Assembly: GCA_904387375.1 (NCBI GenBank)
Contig: CAJFLE010000003.1
Coordinates: forward strand, 1-64,000
DNA length: 64,000 nucleotides
Reading direction: 5' to 3'
DNA from: Candidatus Protoclostridium gallicola
GTDB taxonomy: Bacteria; Bacillota; Clostridia; Christensenellales; Pumilibacteraceae
Shown: positions 52,232 to 61,060 of the stretch, in pieces
How positions within the stretch are numbered: position 1 is the stretch's first letter
Layout: each line of letters begins with the position of its first letter
Notes under the pieces: model-generated
The model's database searches: none
What the model saw: the letters and a program-made list of their open reading frames with translations, nothing else
What the model was told of the DNA's origin: nothing
Translations under genes and position numbers: made by a program

Positions 52232-55200
52232 TCAGATCTTTTCCTTGCGTTTGTATTTTTCGGGATGTTTCTTCTCGTCCAGCACACGGAGCACGATCCA
52301 CACGATGCCGCCTGCGATGAGCAGGCCGACGACTATGTCGCCTATCATGAGCCCGATAGCCCACGGCGACATATCGTAATAGATTATGGTCCCGGGTGCG
52401 ACTCCCTGCATTACGTTGGAATTTACGAGCGCAAACGCGACGTTGTGTACGGATCTGCGTATGCAATGCTTTATGGTATTGCTTGTAAGATCGCGCGGAG
52501 CGGTTGCCGTGCTGCTCATCTGAACGTCGCCGCCGGCTCTGAGCATCTGATCCTTATCAGTCTGCGTAGGCTGGTCGGTCTGCACGAATCCATGGAAGCC
52601 CCATTCGTCGCGCAGCACTTCCGTCAGCAGGCCGTAATGTCCGCCAGCGGGAACGGCGCCTATTCTGTTCATGGACGTCATAACCGCCATTGCGCCTTTC
52701 ATCCGTTTCACCGCCACGGTACCCTGATCGTCGGCGATATATTTGACGGTACGGCGGGATTCTTTGAATACTATTTCAAACGTTTTGAAATACGTCTCAC
52801 GCATTGCCTGCTCGTTCAGCCACGTGCATATACCGTGTCTGTTGGTTTCAGAATCGTTTACGGCAAAGTGCTTGTATATAGTATACAACCCTTTGTCTCC
52901 CGCTCCGTTGATTATCTGCACGCCGATCATACCGGACAGGAAAGAATCTTCGCTGTAATATTCGCCGTTTCTGCCGCCGAACGGGCTGCGGTGCAGGTTC
53001 ATTGCCGGACCGGTCCATCCGTTGATATGCATTCCGTCGGACGGCGTCAGATTGAGAGCTTCGAGTCCCATCGCTTCTCCGGCTTTATACGCAAGATCGG
53101 TATTCCAGGACGACGCTATTACCATGCCTCCGGGATATGCCATAGTTTCGCCCCAATCCTCGAACATTTCGCTGAACATGCCTACGCCCGAGGGACCCTC
53201 GCAGCCCTTGGTCTTGGTTAAGCCTATTTCTTCTATCGGGTTTATGGTCTGCGCCGCATTAAACAGGAAAGCTATAAGCTGTTCGGTATTCCCGTAATCC
53301 AGCTGATCGAGCAGCAGATTCCAATCGTTGTCGTAATAGTCCTTGCCGCGCATATCCATCAGAGTCAGTCCGTTGTCCGCCTTTGACACCGGAGCTTCCG
53401 CCGCGTATACCTTACTTCCCTCTTTATTGCCGAGCAACGCGTCGTTCTCGTAATCGAAATTCATGTAATTGTATGATTCGATCTCCGCGACAAGCTGATC
53501 GGAAGCCGTTTTCGTATTGTTTTCGGGTCTTGTAGGGAACGTACCGGTCCAATTGCTGCGCGAAAGATTGGTAACAGACGACGAATTCATATATTCGTTG
53601 CAGTCTTCGAAACGATTGGTTGCCGCAACGAACGACGCAAACGCATCCTCTTTCGTTTTTGCCGGCACATCTATGGGATTGCCCTCGTCGTCAAGCAGCG
53701 ACTGACCGTCCTTTTCGGACTGACGGGGATTGTCGCTGTCGTACCACACCGTTTCGTTTATCGTCGTAGTGCGGCTGTCCCACGCGTCGTGGCTGTTCTT
53801 GCCCAGCGTTATCGTGTATTCACCGTTCTCGAGCACGTAGCAGCCCTTCGTTCCGTCGCCGTTGTCACGCGTGTAGCAGTAAGACGCCATGTCCTCTTTC
53901 GCGAACGTAAGCGTCACTTCTTCCGTCACTCCCTTCGCCACTTCCACCTTGTCGAACGCCACGAGGTTCTTTACAGGTTTCTCTATCTTGTTCGTCTTGT
54001 CAAAGTCGGTGTACGGCGCGGTGTAATACAGCTGCACGACTTCTTTGCCGTCCCTGTCGCCGGTGTTCTTTACGGATATCGTCACGCTGATTTCGTCTCC
54101 TCCGTCTACGTAGCCCGTTATCTTCTGCTCGAACGTCGTATACGACAGTCCGTATCCGAACGGGAACACCACCGCTTCGTCATAGTCGAAAGAGGCGTCC
54201 ATCTCGTCCGCGGTTTCGTAATATTTATATCCGACGTAAACGCCCTCTTCATACTCTATAAATGAACCGCCGACCGCCGTGGTTCCTTCGACTTCCGAAT
54301 CGGTATAAATAAATTCTCCGAGATTGGCGGTAGTCGGATCGGCAAGGAGATCCGACGTCCATGTATTTACGGTTCTCCCGGACGGATTTACTTTACCGCA
54401 CAGAATATCGGAAAGCGACTGACTGCCTATACTGCCCGGAAAACCGATCCATATGATTGCGTCGACAGCATAGTCGCCGCTTATAAGCTCGTCGAGTTCC
54501 ATTACGTTACCGCTGTTGATCACAGCGACGACGCCGTTATCGCAATTCGCTTTTGCAAACGAAATAATCTCTTTTTCGCTTTTGGAAAGAGTAAGCTGAT
54601 GGGGCGTGCCGTCGGCATACGCGTCGAATTTCAGATCTCCGCCCTCGCCGGCGTCGCGTCCTATAAATACCAGACCAGTGGTATCCGCGCATGAATCCTC
54701 TGTTCCGGAGAATATAGAGGGATCGTATTGATACAGATACGTATTTCCGCCTTCGCACTGGTTGACGTTCGGAAACTCCTTGCACGGCGTGGTACCTTCC
54801 GCAGCATCGACTTTGACGTATTCGGAATCGTTCATGCGCTGTTCGACCGTCGCGTTAACGGTAAAGTTTGACTTGATAGCCTCGCTCATCGTTACGGAAT
54901 ATTTATTTGTACAATTATACGCGGAATTATAAGGTCCGGAATTGCCGTATCCCATCTCATCATAAACGGAACCCGATCCGAGAATGCTGTATACGGGGTG
55001 CGTATAATGAAAACCGAACGGAGTGATTTTCGATTTTTCAGCAAGCGGAAGCATATTTTTTCCGTTCTTCTGCGCATTCTTCAGCAAGACGTAACCTTCA
55101 TCGCACACTTCCTTTGATTTATCCGAAGCGGCTTTAAGCGCCTCGTCGGAAGTGTCGTATTTTACATCGTAATATTGCGTATCCCACGTTTCGGTACCTT

Positions 55201-55369
55201 CGACATTTACGATGTGTCTTGCGCCCTGTCCGAAGACTTTGTCCATAACCAATCCAAAATAATTCATGACACATGTTACCGTAATCATCGCCGCGACCAA
55301 AAATACGATCACGGGAATCATGATAGCCATAAACCGTTTGTTGCTCATTTTGAGCTTGTCTTTTGCCAT
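52232..55369 (-). CDS. Domain-permuted GH3 glycosidase, membrane-anchored
   Basis: 1045 aa. An N-terminal anchor spans about 12-36. A sandwich GH3_C domain and an Fn3-like domain (FGYGLSYTTFEQ, VVQLYYTAPYTDF) precede the catalytic barrel with NLHRSPFGGRNGEYYSED, KHFAVNDSETNRHG and GFHGFVQTDQP, nucleophile Asp932; the residue after it is Gln where most paralogues have Trp or Tyr. A C-terminal helix (about 1002-1028) ends in a Lys-rich cytoplasmic tail. No Ig or CBM tail is present, unlike the giant paralogues. The second ATG has AAGGAG at 8 bases and is preferred. It stands alone after a two-component pair. Confidence 0.92.
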   Translation of the reverse strand: MAKDKLKMSNKRFMAIMIPVIVFLVAAMITVTCVMNYFGLVMDKVFGQGARHIVNVEGTETWDTQYYDVKYDTSDEALKAASDKSKEVCDEGYVLLKNAQKNGKNMLPLAEKSKITPFGFHYTHPVYSILGSGSVYDEMGYGNSGPYNSAYNCTNKYSVTMSEAIKSNFTVNATVEQRMNDSEYVKVDAAEGTTPCKEFPNVNQCEGGNTYLYQYDPSIFSGTEDSCADTTGLVFIGRDAGEGGDLKFDAYADGTPHQLTLSKSEKEIISFAKANCDNGVVAVINSGNVMELDELISGDYAVDAIIWIGFPGSIGSQSLSDILCGKVNPSGRTVNTWTSDLLADPTTANLGEFIYTDSEVEGTTAVGGSFIEYEEGVYVGYKYYETADEMDASFDYDEAVVFPFGYGLSYTTFEQKITGYVDGGDEISVTISVKNTGDRDGKEVVQLYYTAPYTDFDKTNKIEKPVKNLVAFDKVEVAKGVTEEVTLTFAKEDMASYCYTRDNGDGTKGCYVLENGEYTITLGKNSHDAWDSRTTTINETVWYDSDNPRQSEKDGQSLLDDEGNPIDVPAKTKEDAFASFVAATNRFEDCNEYMNSSSVTNLSRSNWTGTFPTRPENNTKTASDQLVAEIESYNYMNFDYENDALLGNKEGSKVYAAEAPVSKADNGLTLMDMRGKDYYDNDWNLLLDQLDYGNTEQLIAFLFNAAQTINPIEEIGLTKTKGCEGPSGVGMFSEMFEDWGETMAYPGGMVIASSWNTDLAYKAGEAMGLEALNLTPSDGMHINGWTGPAMNLHRSPFGGRNGEYYSEDSFLSGMIGVQIINGAGDKGLYTIYKHFAVNDSETNRHGICTWLNEQAMRETYFKTFEIVFKESRRTVKYIADDQGTVAVKRMKGAMAVMTSMNRIGAVPAGGHYGLLTEVLRDEWGFHGFVQTDQPTQTDKDQMLRAGGDVQMSSTATAPRDLTSNTIKHCIRRSVHNVAFALVNSNVMQGVAPGTIIYYDMSPWAIGLMIGDIVVGLLIAGGIVWIVLRVLDEKKHPEKYKRKEKI

Positions 55370-55405
55370 TGTCATTTCTCCTTTTTTTCGCTATTATCCG
55401 CGGGA

Positions 55406-55432
55406 ATGGCGTTCCCTTTCGGACAACGCCAT
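55406..55432 (-). other. Hairpin at the expected GH3 transcription start
   Basis: AACGCCAT (55425-55432) and ATGGCGTT (55406-55413) form an 8-bp stem, with TCC/GGA extending it. There is no T-run after it. Its outer arm overlaps the -10 box, like the hairpin at 35830-35864 in the other module. Confidence 0.5.
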
Positions 55433-55459
55433 ATTATCACGCGGTAACCGCGAAATAAA
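55431..55459 (-). promoter_or_regulatory. Possible promoter with palindromic operator
   Basis: Minus strand TTTATT (55459-55454), a 17-base spacer and TAATAT (55436-55431). The spacer contains the palindrome CGCGGTTACCGCG (55452-55440). The -35 match is poor, which would fit an activated promoter. Confidence 0.45.
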
Positions 55460-55473
55460 GAGGTTTTCCCCAA

Positions 55474-56838
55474 TCAGTCGCCCTCATTCCCCGAATGGTC
55501 GGGCAGAGGCAGAACTACGTCGAGATAGAACATGCCGTCTTCGACGGACGCGGACAGTCCGCCGCCGTACTTTTCGGCGATTAGACGCATGCTCCGCATG
55601 CCGTATCCGTGCCACCTCTCGTCCCCTTTCGTAGTCTTCGGCAGCCCGTCCTCGAATTCGGGCGCGGCGTCGCAGCAGTTTTCAATATGCACGGAAATCA
55701 GTCTGCCCGAACAGGTGACTTTGAGGCGGGCGATGCGCCTGTCCGGATCGGCAATACCGCTCACAGCTTCCACGGCGTTGGAGATCGCGTTCTCGAAAAG
55801 CGAGTATATGTCCGGCTTGCTCATGAAATTAAGCTTCTCCCCGTCCGCTATGCACGTCAGTTTTATTCCGTGCTTTTCGCAGTATAAACTCTTTTCCGCA
55901 AGTATAACGTCCAGCACGTCGCTCCCAGTCTTTACCGCCCCGTCATAGATGTTCACTGCCTGCTCTATCTCCCGCAATGCGTCCTTGTCCACCTCCCCGC
56001 TCGCGGTGCGCAGCGCGCGTATCTGTTTCTTTAAGTCGTGGCACTTCACGTTGATGAGTTCCACGTTCTCCTTGCTCATCTCGTACAGCTTGCGGTCCCT
56101 GTCCCACAGGCCCTGCACCTCGGCAAGTTCCGTTTCCGCTATACGCTTGCCCAGCATGGAAAACTGCATACCTATCGCCAGAGAACACGAAAGGATATTG
56201 TAAATCGAAATCACGAGCAAAAACGGCTTGATATCGGCAGGTCTCGGGAGATATGTGACGACTATGCTCAGCACTATATCCACGGCAACGATCACGGCGG
56301 CGAAAACGAACAGATACGAATACTCTATCCGCAAACTTTCCCTTTGCCGTATACGATGCTCGACAAACGCCCAGATAAACCAATAAACGAAAAAATACGA
56401 TCCCGCATAGACAAGTACGGTGAAAAGGCTGAACTCGCCGGTTACCGCGTCAAGACTGCCGTAAGCCATTCCCGAATTTCCGAGATCGAAAACCGTCAGG
56501 AAAAAGTTTTCGAACTCGTACGCTATGTGCTGCGTAGTATACGCTATGATGCCGCAGAAAATTATGTTCACCCACGGCTCGTCGTAGCACACTTTCATCG
56601 CGCACAGCGTCACCGCAAACAGCAGCAGGAACATGAACGACGTGTATACCGCGTTATACGAAAAGTCGAACACCGGGCACAGAAACGAGATTACTTCGCA
56701 CCCAAGAATGCACAAAACCGCCCGCAGCGCAAACTTCGGACGTTTTTTCAGCGTATATGTGGCGAGGCCTTCCGCGACGAGAAGCTCCGCCATGAATACC
56801 ATTTTATACCAATACAGTGGCGACGAAAACGCAAACAT
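55474..56838 (-). CDS. GHKL (AgrC-type) sensor histidine kinase, paralogue 2
   Basis: 454 aa. Six-helix membrane sensor (about 10-220), a coiled linker, CHDLKKQIRAL with the phosphoacceptor His near residue 265, then a GHKL ATPase with ENAISNAVEAVSG and HGYGMRSMRLIAEKYGGG. It shares start, helix pattern and ATPase end (FEDGLPKTTKGD) with the kinase at 35951-37282, so the pair arose by duplication. It starts 1 base after its regulator gene. No autoinducer gene is nearby. Confidence 0.9.
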   Translation of the reverse strand: MFAFSSPLYWYKMVFMAELLVAEGLATYTLKKRPKFALRAVLCILGCEVISFLCPVFDFSYNAVYTSFMFLLLFAVTLCAMKVCYDEPWVNIIFCGIIAYTTQHIAYEFENFFLTVFDLGNSGMAYGSLDAVTGEFSLFTVLVYAGSYFFVYWFIWAFVEHRIRQRESLRIEYSYLFVFAAVIVAVDIVLSIVVTYLPRPADIKPFLLVISIYNILSCSLAIGMQFSMLGKRIAETELAEVQGLWDRDRKLYEMSKENVELINVKCHDLKKQIRALRTASGEVDKDALREIEQAVNIYDGAVKTGSDVLDVILAEKSLYCEKHGIKLTCIADGEKLNFMSKPDIYSLFENAISNAVEAVSGIADPDRRIARLKVTCSGRLISVHIENCCDAAPEFEDGLPKTTKGDERWHGYGMRSMRLIAEKYGGGLSASVEDGMFYLDVVLPLPDHSGNEGD

Positions 56839-56839
56839 A

Positions 56840-57544
56840 TTACCTCCTGCCGAGATACCGGGCGAGGTCGGCGAGAAAGTTCTTCTTTTTCAGGTGGCTT
56901 ATGCGCAGGCGCGCACCGCCGGCGAGCAGTACGTCGTCGCCTTCGACCGCTTTTACGTGTTCAAGACTGACGAGGTAGCAGGAATTGCAGCGGGAAAAGG
57001 AATCTGGCAGTTCGGCCTCGATGTCGCCGAGGTTGCCCCATGTCTCGAAATCTCCGTCCTCGGTGTGATAGGTCAGGCGGTGGCGGGAAACTTCGACGTA
57101 TAATATGCGGGACAGCGGCACGCGGCGCACCGCGCTGCCCGATCCGACAGTGATTTCGCTGCCTCCGCGCGAGGATATGAGTTTCCTCGCCTTGGTCATA
57201 AGCGACGACAGCGCGGCGTACGATACCGGTTTGACGATGAAGTCGAGCGCGCCCACCGAATAGCCGCGTATGGCGTATTGCTTCATATTGGTGACGAACA
57301 CTATGATCACGTACGGGTCGGTTTCGCGCAGTTTTTCGGCCGCCGACATGCCGTCGAGCATAGGCATTTCAATGTCGAGAAAGACGATGTCCGCGTCGGC
57401 GCGGTAATCCGTCAGAAAGGTTACGGCGTTGTCGTATATCTTCACGCCGAGAGTTTCTCCGTTCTCATCCGCCCACCTGCCGATATATGCGTTCAGCGTG
57501 TCGGCCGCGTCCTTTTCGTCTTCCACAATCGCTGTTTTTATCAT
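56840..57544 (-). CDS. LytTR-family response regulator, paralogue 2
   Basis: 234 aa. Receiver with VEDEKDA, phosphoacceptor Asp57 in IVFLDIEMPM, VFVTNMKQYAIRGYS and DFIVKPVS; LytTR DNA-binding domain with ILYVEVSRHRLTYH, FSRCNSCYLVSLEHV and LRISHLKKKNF. The ATG (MIKTA) follows AAGGTGG; an earlier GTG lies inside that site. A TATAAT lies about 30 bases upstream with no good -35 box, which may mean activator dependence. It probably regulates the GH3 gene after the kinase; inferred from order. Confidence 0.91.
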   Translation of the reverse strand: MIKTAIVEDEKDAADTLNAYIGRWADENGETLGVKIYDNAVTFLTDYRADADIVFLDIEMPMLDGMSAAEKLRETDPYVIIVFVTNMKQYAIRGYSVGALDFIVKPVSYAALSSLMTKARKLISSRGGSEITVGSGSAVRRVPLSRILYVEVSRHRLTYHTEDGDFETWGNLGDIEAELPDSFSRCNSCYLVSLEHVKAVEGDDVLLAGGARLRISHLKKKNFLADLARYLGRR

Positions 57545-57640
57545 CTTTTCCACCTTGCGATATTTTTTATTATACTACCACATGCGGCGCAAAATGTAAA
57601 TACCCTTTTCCCCAAATGTGGCGAAAAATTGCCCAAATAG

Positions 57641-57749
57641 TATTTTCGCGCCGATTGCGACACTGCGCATAAAAATTTATAACAAATTTTTGTGCTCGTG
57701 TCGGCGCGAACGCCAACGGGACTTTATTCCTTGCGCACCGCTAACGCTC
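57641..57749 (-). repeat. Palindromic interspersed repeat, copy 2
   Basis: In reverse orientation to copy 1, with the same 10-bp arms (TTCGCGCCGA at 57645-57654 and TCGGCGCGAA at 57701-57710) and the same AT-rich centre with two or three changed bases. The GCGTTAGCGGTGCGCAAGGAA module is at 57728-57749, on the opposite side of the core from copy 1, so the copies are circular permutations. Confidence 0.75.
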
Positions 57750-57766
57750 GCCGTCGGCGTGCGCAA
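57731..57766. repeat. Inverted repeat flanking copy 2
   Basis: TTGCGCAC (57731-57738) and GTGCGCAA (57759-57766), perfect 8-bp arms partly inside the repeat module. A GC-rich stretch to 57840 contains no gene. Confidence 0.5.
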
Positions 57767-57855
57767 GTGAAGACGCGATTGCGGCGGCTTTCGGGCTGAT
57801 CGGCGCAAAATGCCCCTTGCCGCCGTGAGGCACTCGCTGCTTGCGTATGTTTACA

Positions 57856-57910
57856 AAAGAATATAACGCCGGGGCTTTAATATTTCCTCGGCGTTATAAG
57901 CGATATTCTT
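57856..57910. terminator. Long imperfect hairpin after nfnB
   Basis: ATAACGCCG (57863-57871) pairs with CGGCGTTAT (57889-57897), and AAGAAT outside pairs with ATTCTT. It lies 80-130 bases beyond the nfnB stop and may end that transcript, although the T-run is broken. The remaining gap up to 57985 shows no gene. Confidence 0.45.
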
Positions 57911-57985
57911 AATAAATTACTTCTCATTCGTTACCTTATAGGCAACCAATTACATGCGGAGCGCGCGAAGGCGTTACCGCAACCG

Positions 57986-59395
57986 TTACTTTTTCATGAT
58001 GTACTCGTCGATGGCTTTGGCGGCTATTTTGCCGGCGCCCATGGCGCTGATGACGGTGGAGGCGCCGGTGACGGCGTCGCCGCCGGCGTAGATGCCTTCG
58101 CGGGAGGTCAGGCCGTCCTCGTTCACTATTATGCCGCCCTTGCGATTGACTTCGAGGCCGCGCACGGTGGACTTGATAAGCGGGTTGGGAGACGTGCCTA
58201 TGCTCATGACGACGGTGTCGACGTCAAGCACAAACTCGCTGCTGGGCACGGGCACGGGCGAACGGCGGCCGTTCTCGTCGGGCTCGCCGAGTTCCATCCT
58301 GATGCACTTTATTCCGACTACGCTGCCGTTTTTCGGATCGCGCTTGTCGTCGGGGTTATCGTAGCCGAGGATTTCGACGGGGTTACACAGCAGGCGGAAA
58401 TCGATGCCCTCCTCTTCCGCGTGTTCGACCTCTTCCTTTCTGGCGGGAAGCTCGGTCATGGAACGGCGATAGACGATGTAGACGTGTTCGGCGCCGAGGC
58501 GGAGAGCCGTCCTCGCGGCGTCCATGGCGACGTTGCCGCCGCCCACGACTGCGACCTTGCCGCTCTTCATGATGGGCGTGTCCGAATGATCGCGGTACGC
58601 CTTCATGAGGTTGCTGCGCGTCAGGAACTCGTTCGCCGAATATACGCCTTTGAGGCTCTCGCCGGGTATGTTCATGAAATTGGGCAGACCCGCGCCCGAG
58701 CCGATGAATACGGCTTCAAAGCCGGACTCGAAAAGCTCGTCCACGGTCAGGGTTTTGCCGACGACGACGTTGGTTTCGATATCTACGCCGAGCTGTTTAA
58801 GCGTTTCCACCTCGCGCGCGACTATGGTCTTGGGCAGACGGAATTCGGGTATGCCGTATACGAGCACGCCGCCGGCGGTGTGAAGCGCCTCGAACACGGT
58901 CACGGCGTAGCCGCGTTTTGCGAGGTCTCCGGCGCAGGTAAGGCCGGAAGGGCCGGAACCAACGACAGCCACTTTATGACCGTTTGCGGCCGGTCTGACC
59001 GGCTTTTCCGTCGAATTTTCGTTATGCGTATCGGCGGCGAAACGTTCCAGCCTGCCGATGCCGACGGGCTCGAACTTTATGCCGAGAGTGCACTTCGCCT
59101 CGCACTGGGTTTCCTGCGGGCATACCCTGCCGCACACTGCTGGCAGCGAGGAATATTCGGATATGACCGAGTACGCTCCTTCGAAGTCCCCTTCCTTTAT
59201 CTTCATTATGAAACGCGGAATGTCTATATTGACGGGGCAGCCGGACACGCACGGCTTGTTTTTGCAGTTTAAGCAGCGCGACGCTTCCGCGACCGCGAGC
59301 TCGGGAGTATAGCCGGACGCGACTTCGTTGAAGTTGTGCGCCCTGACTTTGGGATCCTGCGTGGGCATGGGGTTTTTCTTGGGTACTATGGGCAT
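57986..59395 (-). CDS. nfnB: NfnB-like NADPH-binding subunit (GltD family)
   Basis: 469 aa. The N-terminal ferredoxin-like region has CLNCKNKPCVSGCPVNIDIP and CGRVCPQETQCEAKC for iron-sulfur clusters. Two Rossmann folds follow: VAVVGSGPSGLTCAGDLAKR (FAD) and VAVVGGGNVAMDAARTALRL (NADPH). The end IYAGGDAVTGASTVISAMGA is the FAD closing motif. Alone it would be called glutamate synthase small subunit, but the upstream NfnA-like gene (1-base gap) indicates the flavin-bifurcating NfnAB complex that links NADH, ferredoxin and NADPH in anaerobes, or the related sulfide dehydrogenase SudAB. Confidence 0.9.
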   Translation of the reverse strand: MPIVPKKNPMPTQDPKVRAHNFNEVASGYTPELAVAEASRCLNCKNKPCVSGCPVNIDIPRFIMKIKEGDFEGAYSVISEYSSLPAVCGRVCPQETQCEAKCTLGIKFEPVGIGRLERFAADTHNENSTEKPVRPAANGHKVAVVGSGPSGLTCAGDLAKRGYAVTVFEALHTAGGVLVYGIPEFRLPKTIVAREVETLKQLGVDIETNVVVGKTLTVDELFESGFEAVFIGSGAGLPNFMNIPGESLKGVYSANEFLTRSNLMKAYRDHSDTPIMKSGKVAVVGGGNVAMDAARTALRLGAEHVYIVYRRSMTELPARKEEVEHAEEEGIDFRLLCNPVEILGYDNPDDKRDPKNGSVVGIKCIRMELGEPDENGRRSPVPVPSSEFVLDVDTVVMSIGTSPNPLIKSTVRGLEVNRKGGIIVNEDGLTSREGIYAGGDAVTGASTVISAMGAGKIAAKAIDEYIMKK

Positions 59396-59396
59396 G

Positions 59397-60251
59397 TTAT
59401 TTCACCTCCGCTTTGAGCAGGTTGCATTCCTCTTCGCGGGCGTGAGCCTCGAAGTCGGCGTACATTCTGCCGCGCATCATCGCTTCGTCGAAATCCACGG
59501 TGAACGCGTCGAAATCGGGTCCGTCGACGCATGCGAATTTCGTTATTTTCTTTCCGTTCTCGTTCACGGTCAGCCGGCAGCCGCCGCACATGCCCGTGCC
59601 GTCTATCATTATGGGGTTCATGGACACGACGGTCTTCTGCCCGAACGGGCGCGTCGTTTCGGTCACGAACTTCATCATGATGACCGGGCCGATGGCGATT
59701 ACGACGTCGAACTTCTCGCCGGCGTCAAGCAGCGCTTTGAGCGGCGCGGTGACCACGCCCTTCTCGCCCCAGCTGCCGTCGTCGCTCATGCGGTACAGCC
59801 TGTCCGACGCGGCGCCGAACTCTTCTTCGAGTATGACGAGATCCTTGCTTCGGAAGCCTATGATCGAAGTGACTTCGCAGCCGAGGTCGTGCAGCTCCTT
59901 TGCGACGGGATACGCTATCGCGCAGCCCACGCCGCCGCCGACTATGCACGCCTTTTTCACGCCTTCCACTTCGGTGGCGTTGCCGAGCGGGCCGACGAAA
60001 TCCTGAATATACTCGCCCTGTTTTTTGGCGTTCAGCTTCATGGTGGTGGCGCCGACGATCTGGAAAATAATGTCGACGGTGCCGCGCTCGCGGTCGTACC
60101 CCGCGACGGTGAGCGGTATGCGTTCGCCGTCTTCGTCGACGCGCAGGATGATGAACTGTCCCGGGCGGGCTTTTTTCGCGACGAGAGGCGCTTCCACGGA
60201 CATAAACGTGACCGTGGGGTTAAGTTCTCTTCTGGTAACGATCTTGTACAT
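59397..60251 (-). CDS. nfnA: NfnA-like FAD/NAD and [2Fe-2S] subunit
   Basis: 284 aa. The N-terminal FAD domain (RPGQFIILRVDEDGERIPLT) resembles PyrK, followed by the NAD fold ACIVGGGVGCAIAYPVAK and a Cys-rich end MCGGCRLTVNENGK with DGTGMCGGC for the [2Fe-2S] cluster. The family also includes SudB and PyrK; the adjacent NfnB-like gene decides the call. The ATG (MYKIVTRRE) has AAGGAG 5 bases upstream. An in-frame ATG 13 codons earlier has no site. Confidence 0.9.
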   Translation of the reverse strand: MYKIVTRRELNPTVTFMSVEAPLVAKKARPGQFIILRVDEDGERIPLTVAGYDRERGTVDIIFQIVGATTMKLNAKKQGEYIQDFVGPLGNATEVEGVKKACIVGGGVGCAIAYPVAKELHDLGCEVTSIIGFRSKDLVILEEEFGAASDRLYRMSDDGSWGEKGVVTAPLKALLDAGEKFDVVIAIGPVIMMKFVTETTRPFGQKTVVSMNPIMIDGTGMCGGCRLTVNENGKKITKFACVDGPDFDAFTVDFDEAMMRGRMYADFEAHAREEECNLLKAEVK

Positions 60252-60335
60252 AGTTCTCCTTCGGCATCCGTATATGTTTGCTGCCGTCATATATCGTAAT
60301 GACCTTATATAGTATATACTTTATACGGATTTTTG

Positions 60336-61022
60336 TCAAACGGCTGCGGCGGCTGCGGTGAATTCCGCCAGACGCGCGGCGGTATACGCGGACAGATATT
60401 TTATGTCGGCGGTGAGCGGGTACTCACTGCCCGCCGCCGTGGTCAGCAGCATGCCGCATATCTCGTCGGCGAGGCCGCCCACGCCGTCGCCCGCGTCCTT
60501 ATACGGCCTTAGCGCGTCGGCATAGCTTTTCAGCTGCGTGACGGACAGGCTCTCGCTCGTCGTTTCTTCGTCGAGCTGCCGCCATATTTTTTCCGTTTCG
60601 GTCACGACTTCGGCTATGACGTTCAGCGCTTCGGCGCACTCTTCCCCGTCTTCGGACGGAAAGGATACGCTTTCGGCACGCAGAGTCACGGCCGCGCAGT
60701 CCAGCCGTTCCGCGACCACGGCGGCGTCCGTTTCGTCGGCGTATACTGCGTACACGAGCATGAACCCGTCGTCTGCGGCGAGCACGTAGCCGGCCCGTCC
60801 CTGCGCGCGTTCGGCCGAAGCCCGGCCCCGCGCCTGGCTGACGCGGTCGTACATCGCGCCCACGGCGGTGAATTCGGCGGAAGCGCTCGCGGCGGAAGCG
60901 CACGACATGCCGCCTATAAAAAGAAAAACGCCGCACGCGACGGCGGTCGCCGCGCATATTAGCACTACGGCAAGCCCGAGCGCGTACAGCAGTCCGCGCG
61001 GCTTTCGGTTTATACTGTCCAT
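60336..61022 (-). CDS. Membrane-anchored hypothetical protein
   Basis: 228 aa, not recognised. One N-terminal hydrophobic helix (about 11-38) after a basic start is followed by an Ala-rich, largely helical extracytoplasmic region with Glu/Gln-rich heptad-like stretches (AEVVTETEKIWRQLDEE, about 138-155). A Cys in the helix end (GGMSCAS) might be a lipobox, but the spacing is unusual. It stands between nfnA and the metallo-hydrolase on the same strand, with weak ribosome signals. Confidence 0.6.
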   Translation of the reverse strand: MDSINRKPRGLLYALGLAVVLICAATAVACGVFLFIGGMSCASAASASAEFTAVGAMYDRVSQARGRASAERAQGRAGYVLAADDGFMLVYAVYADETDAAVVAERLDCAAVTLRAESVSFPSEDGEECAEALNVIAEVVTETEKIWRQLDEETTSESLSVTQLKSYADALRPYKDAGDGVGGLADEICGMLLTTAAGSEYPLTADIKYLSAYTAARLAEFTAAAAAV

Positions 61023-61060
61023 ACCGAAATTATATGACCGCGCGCTTCCCCGTATGTCCT

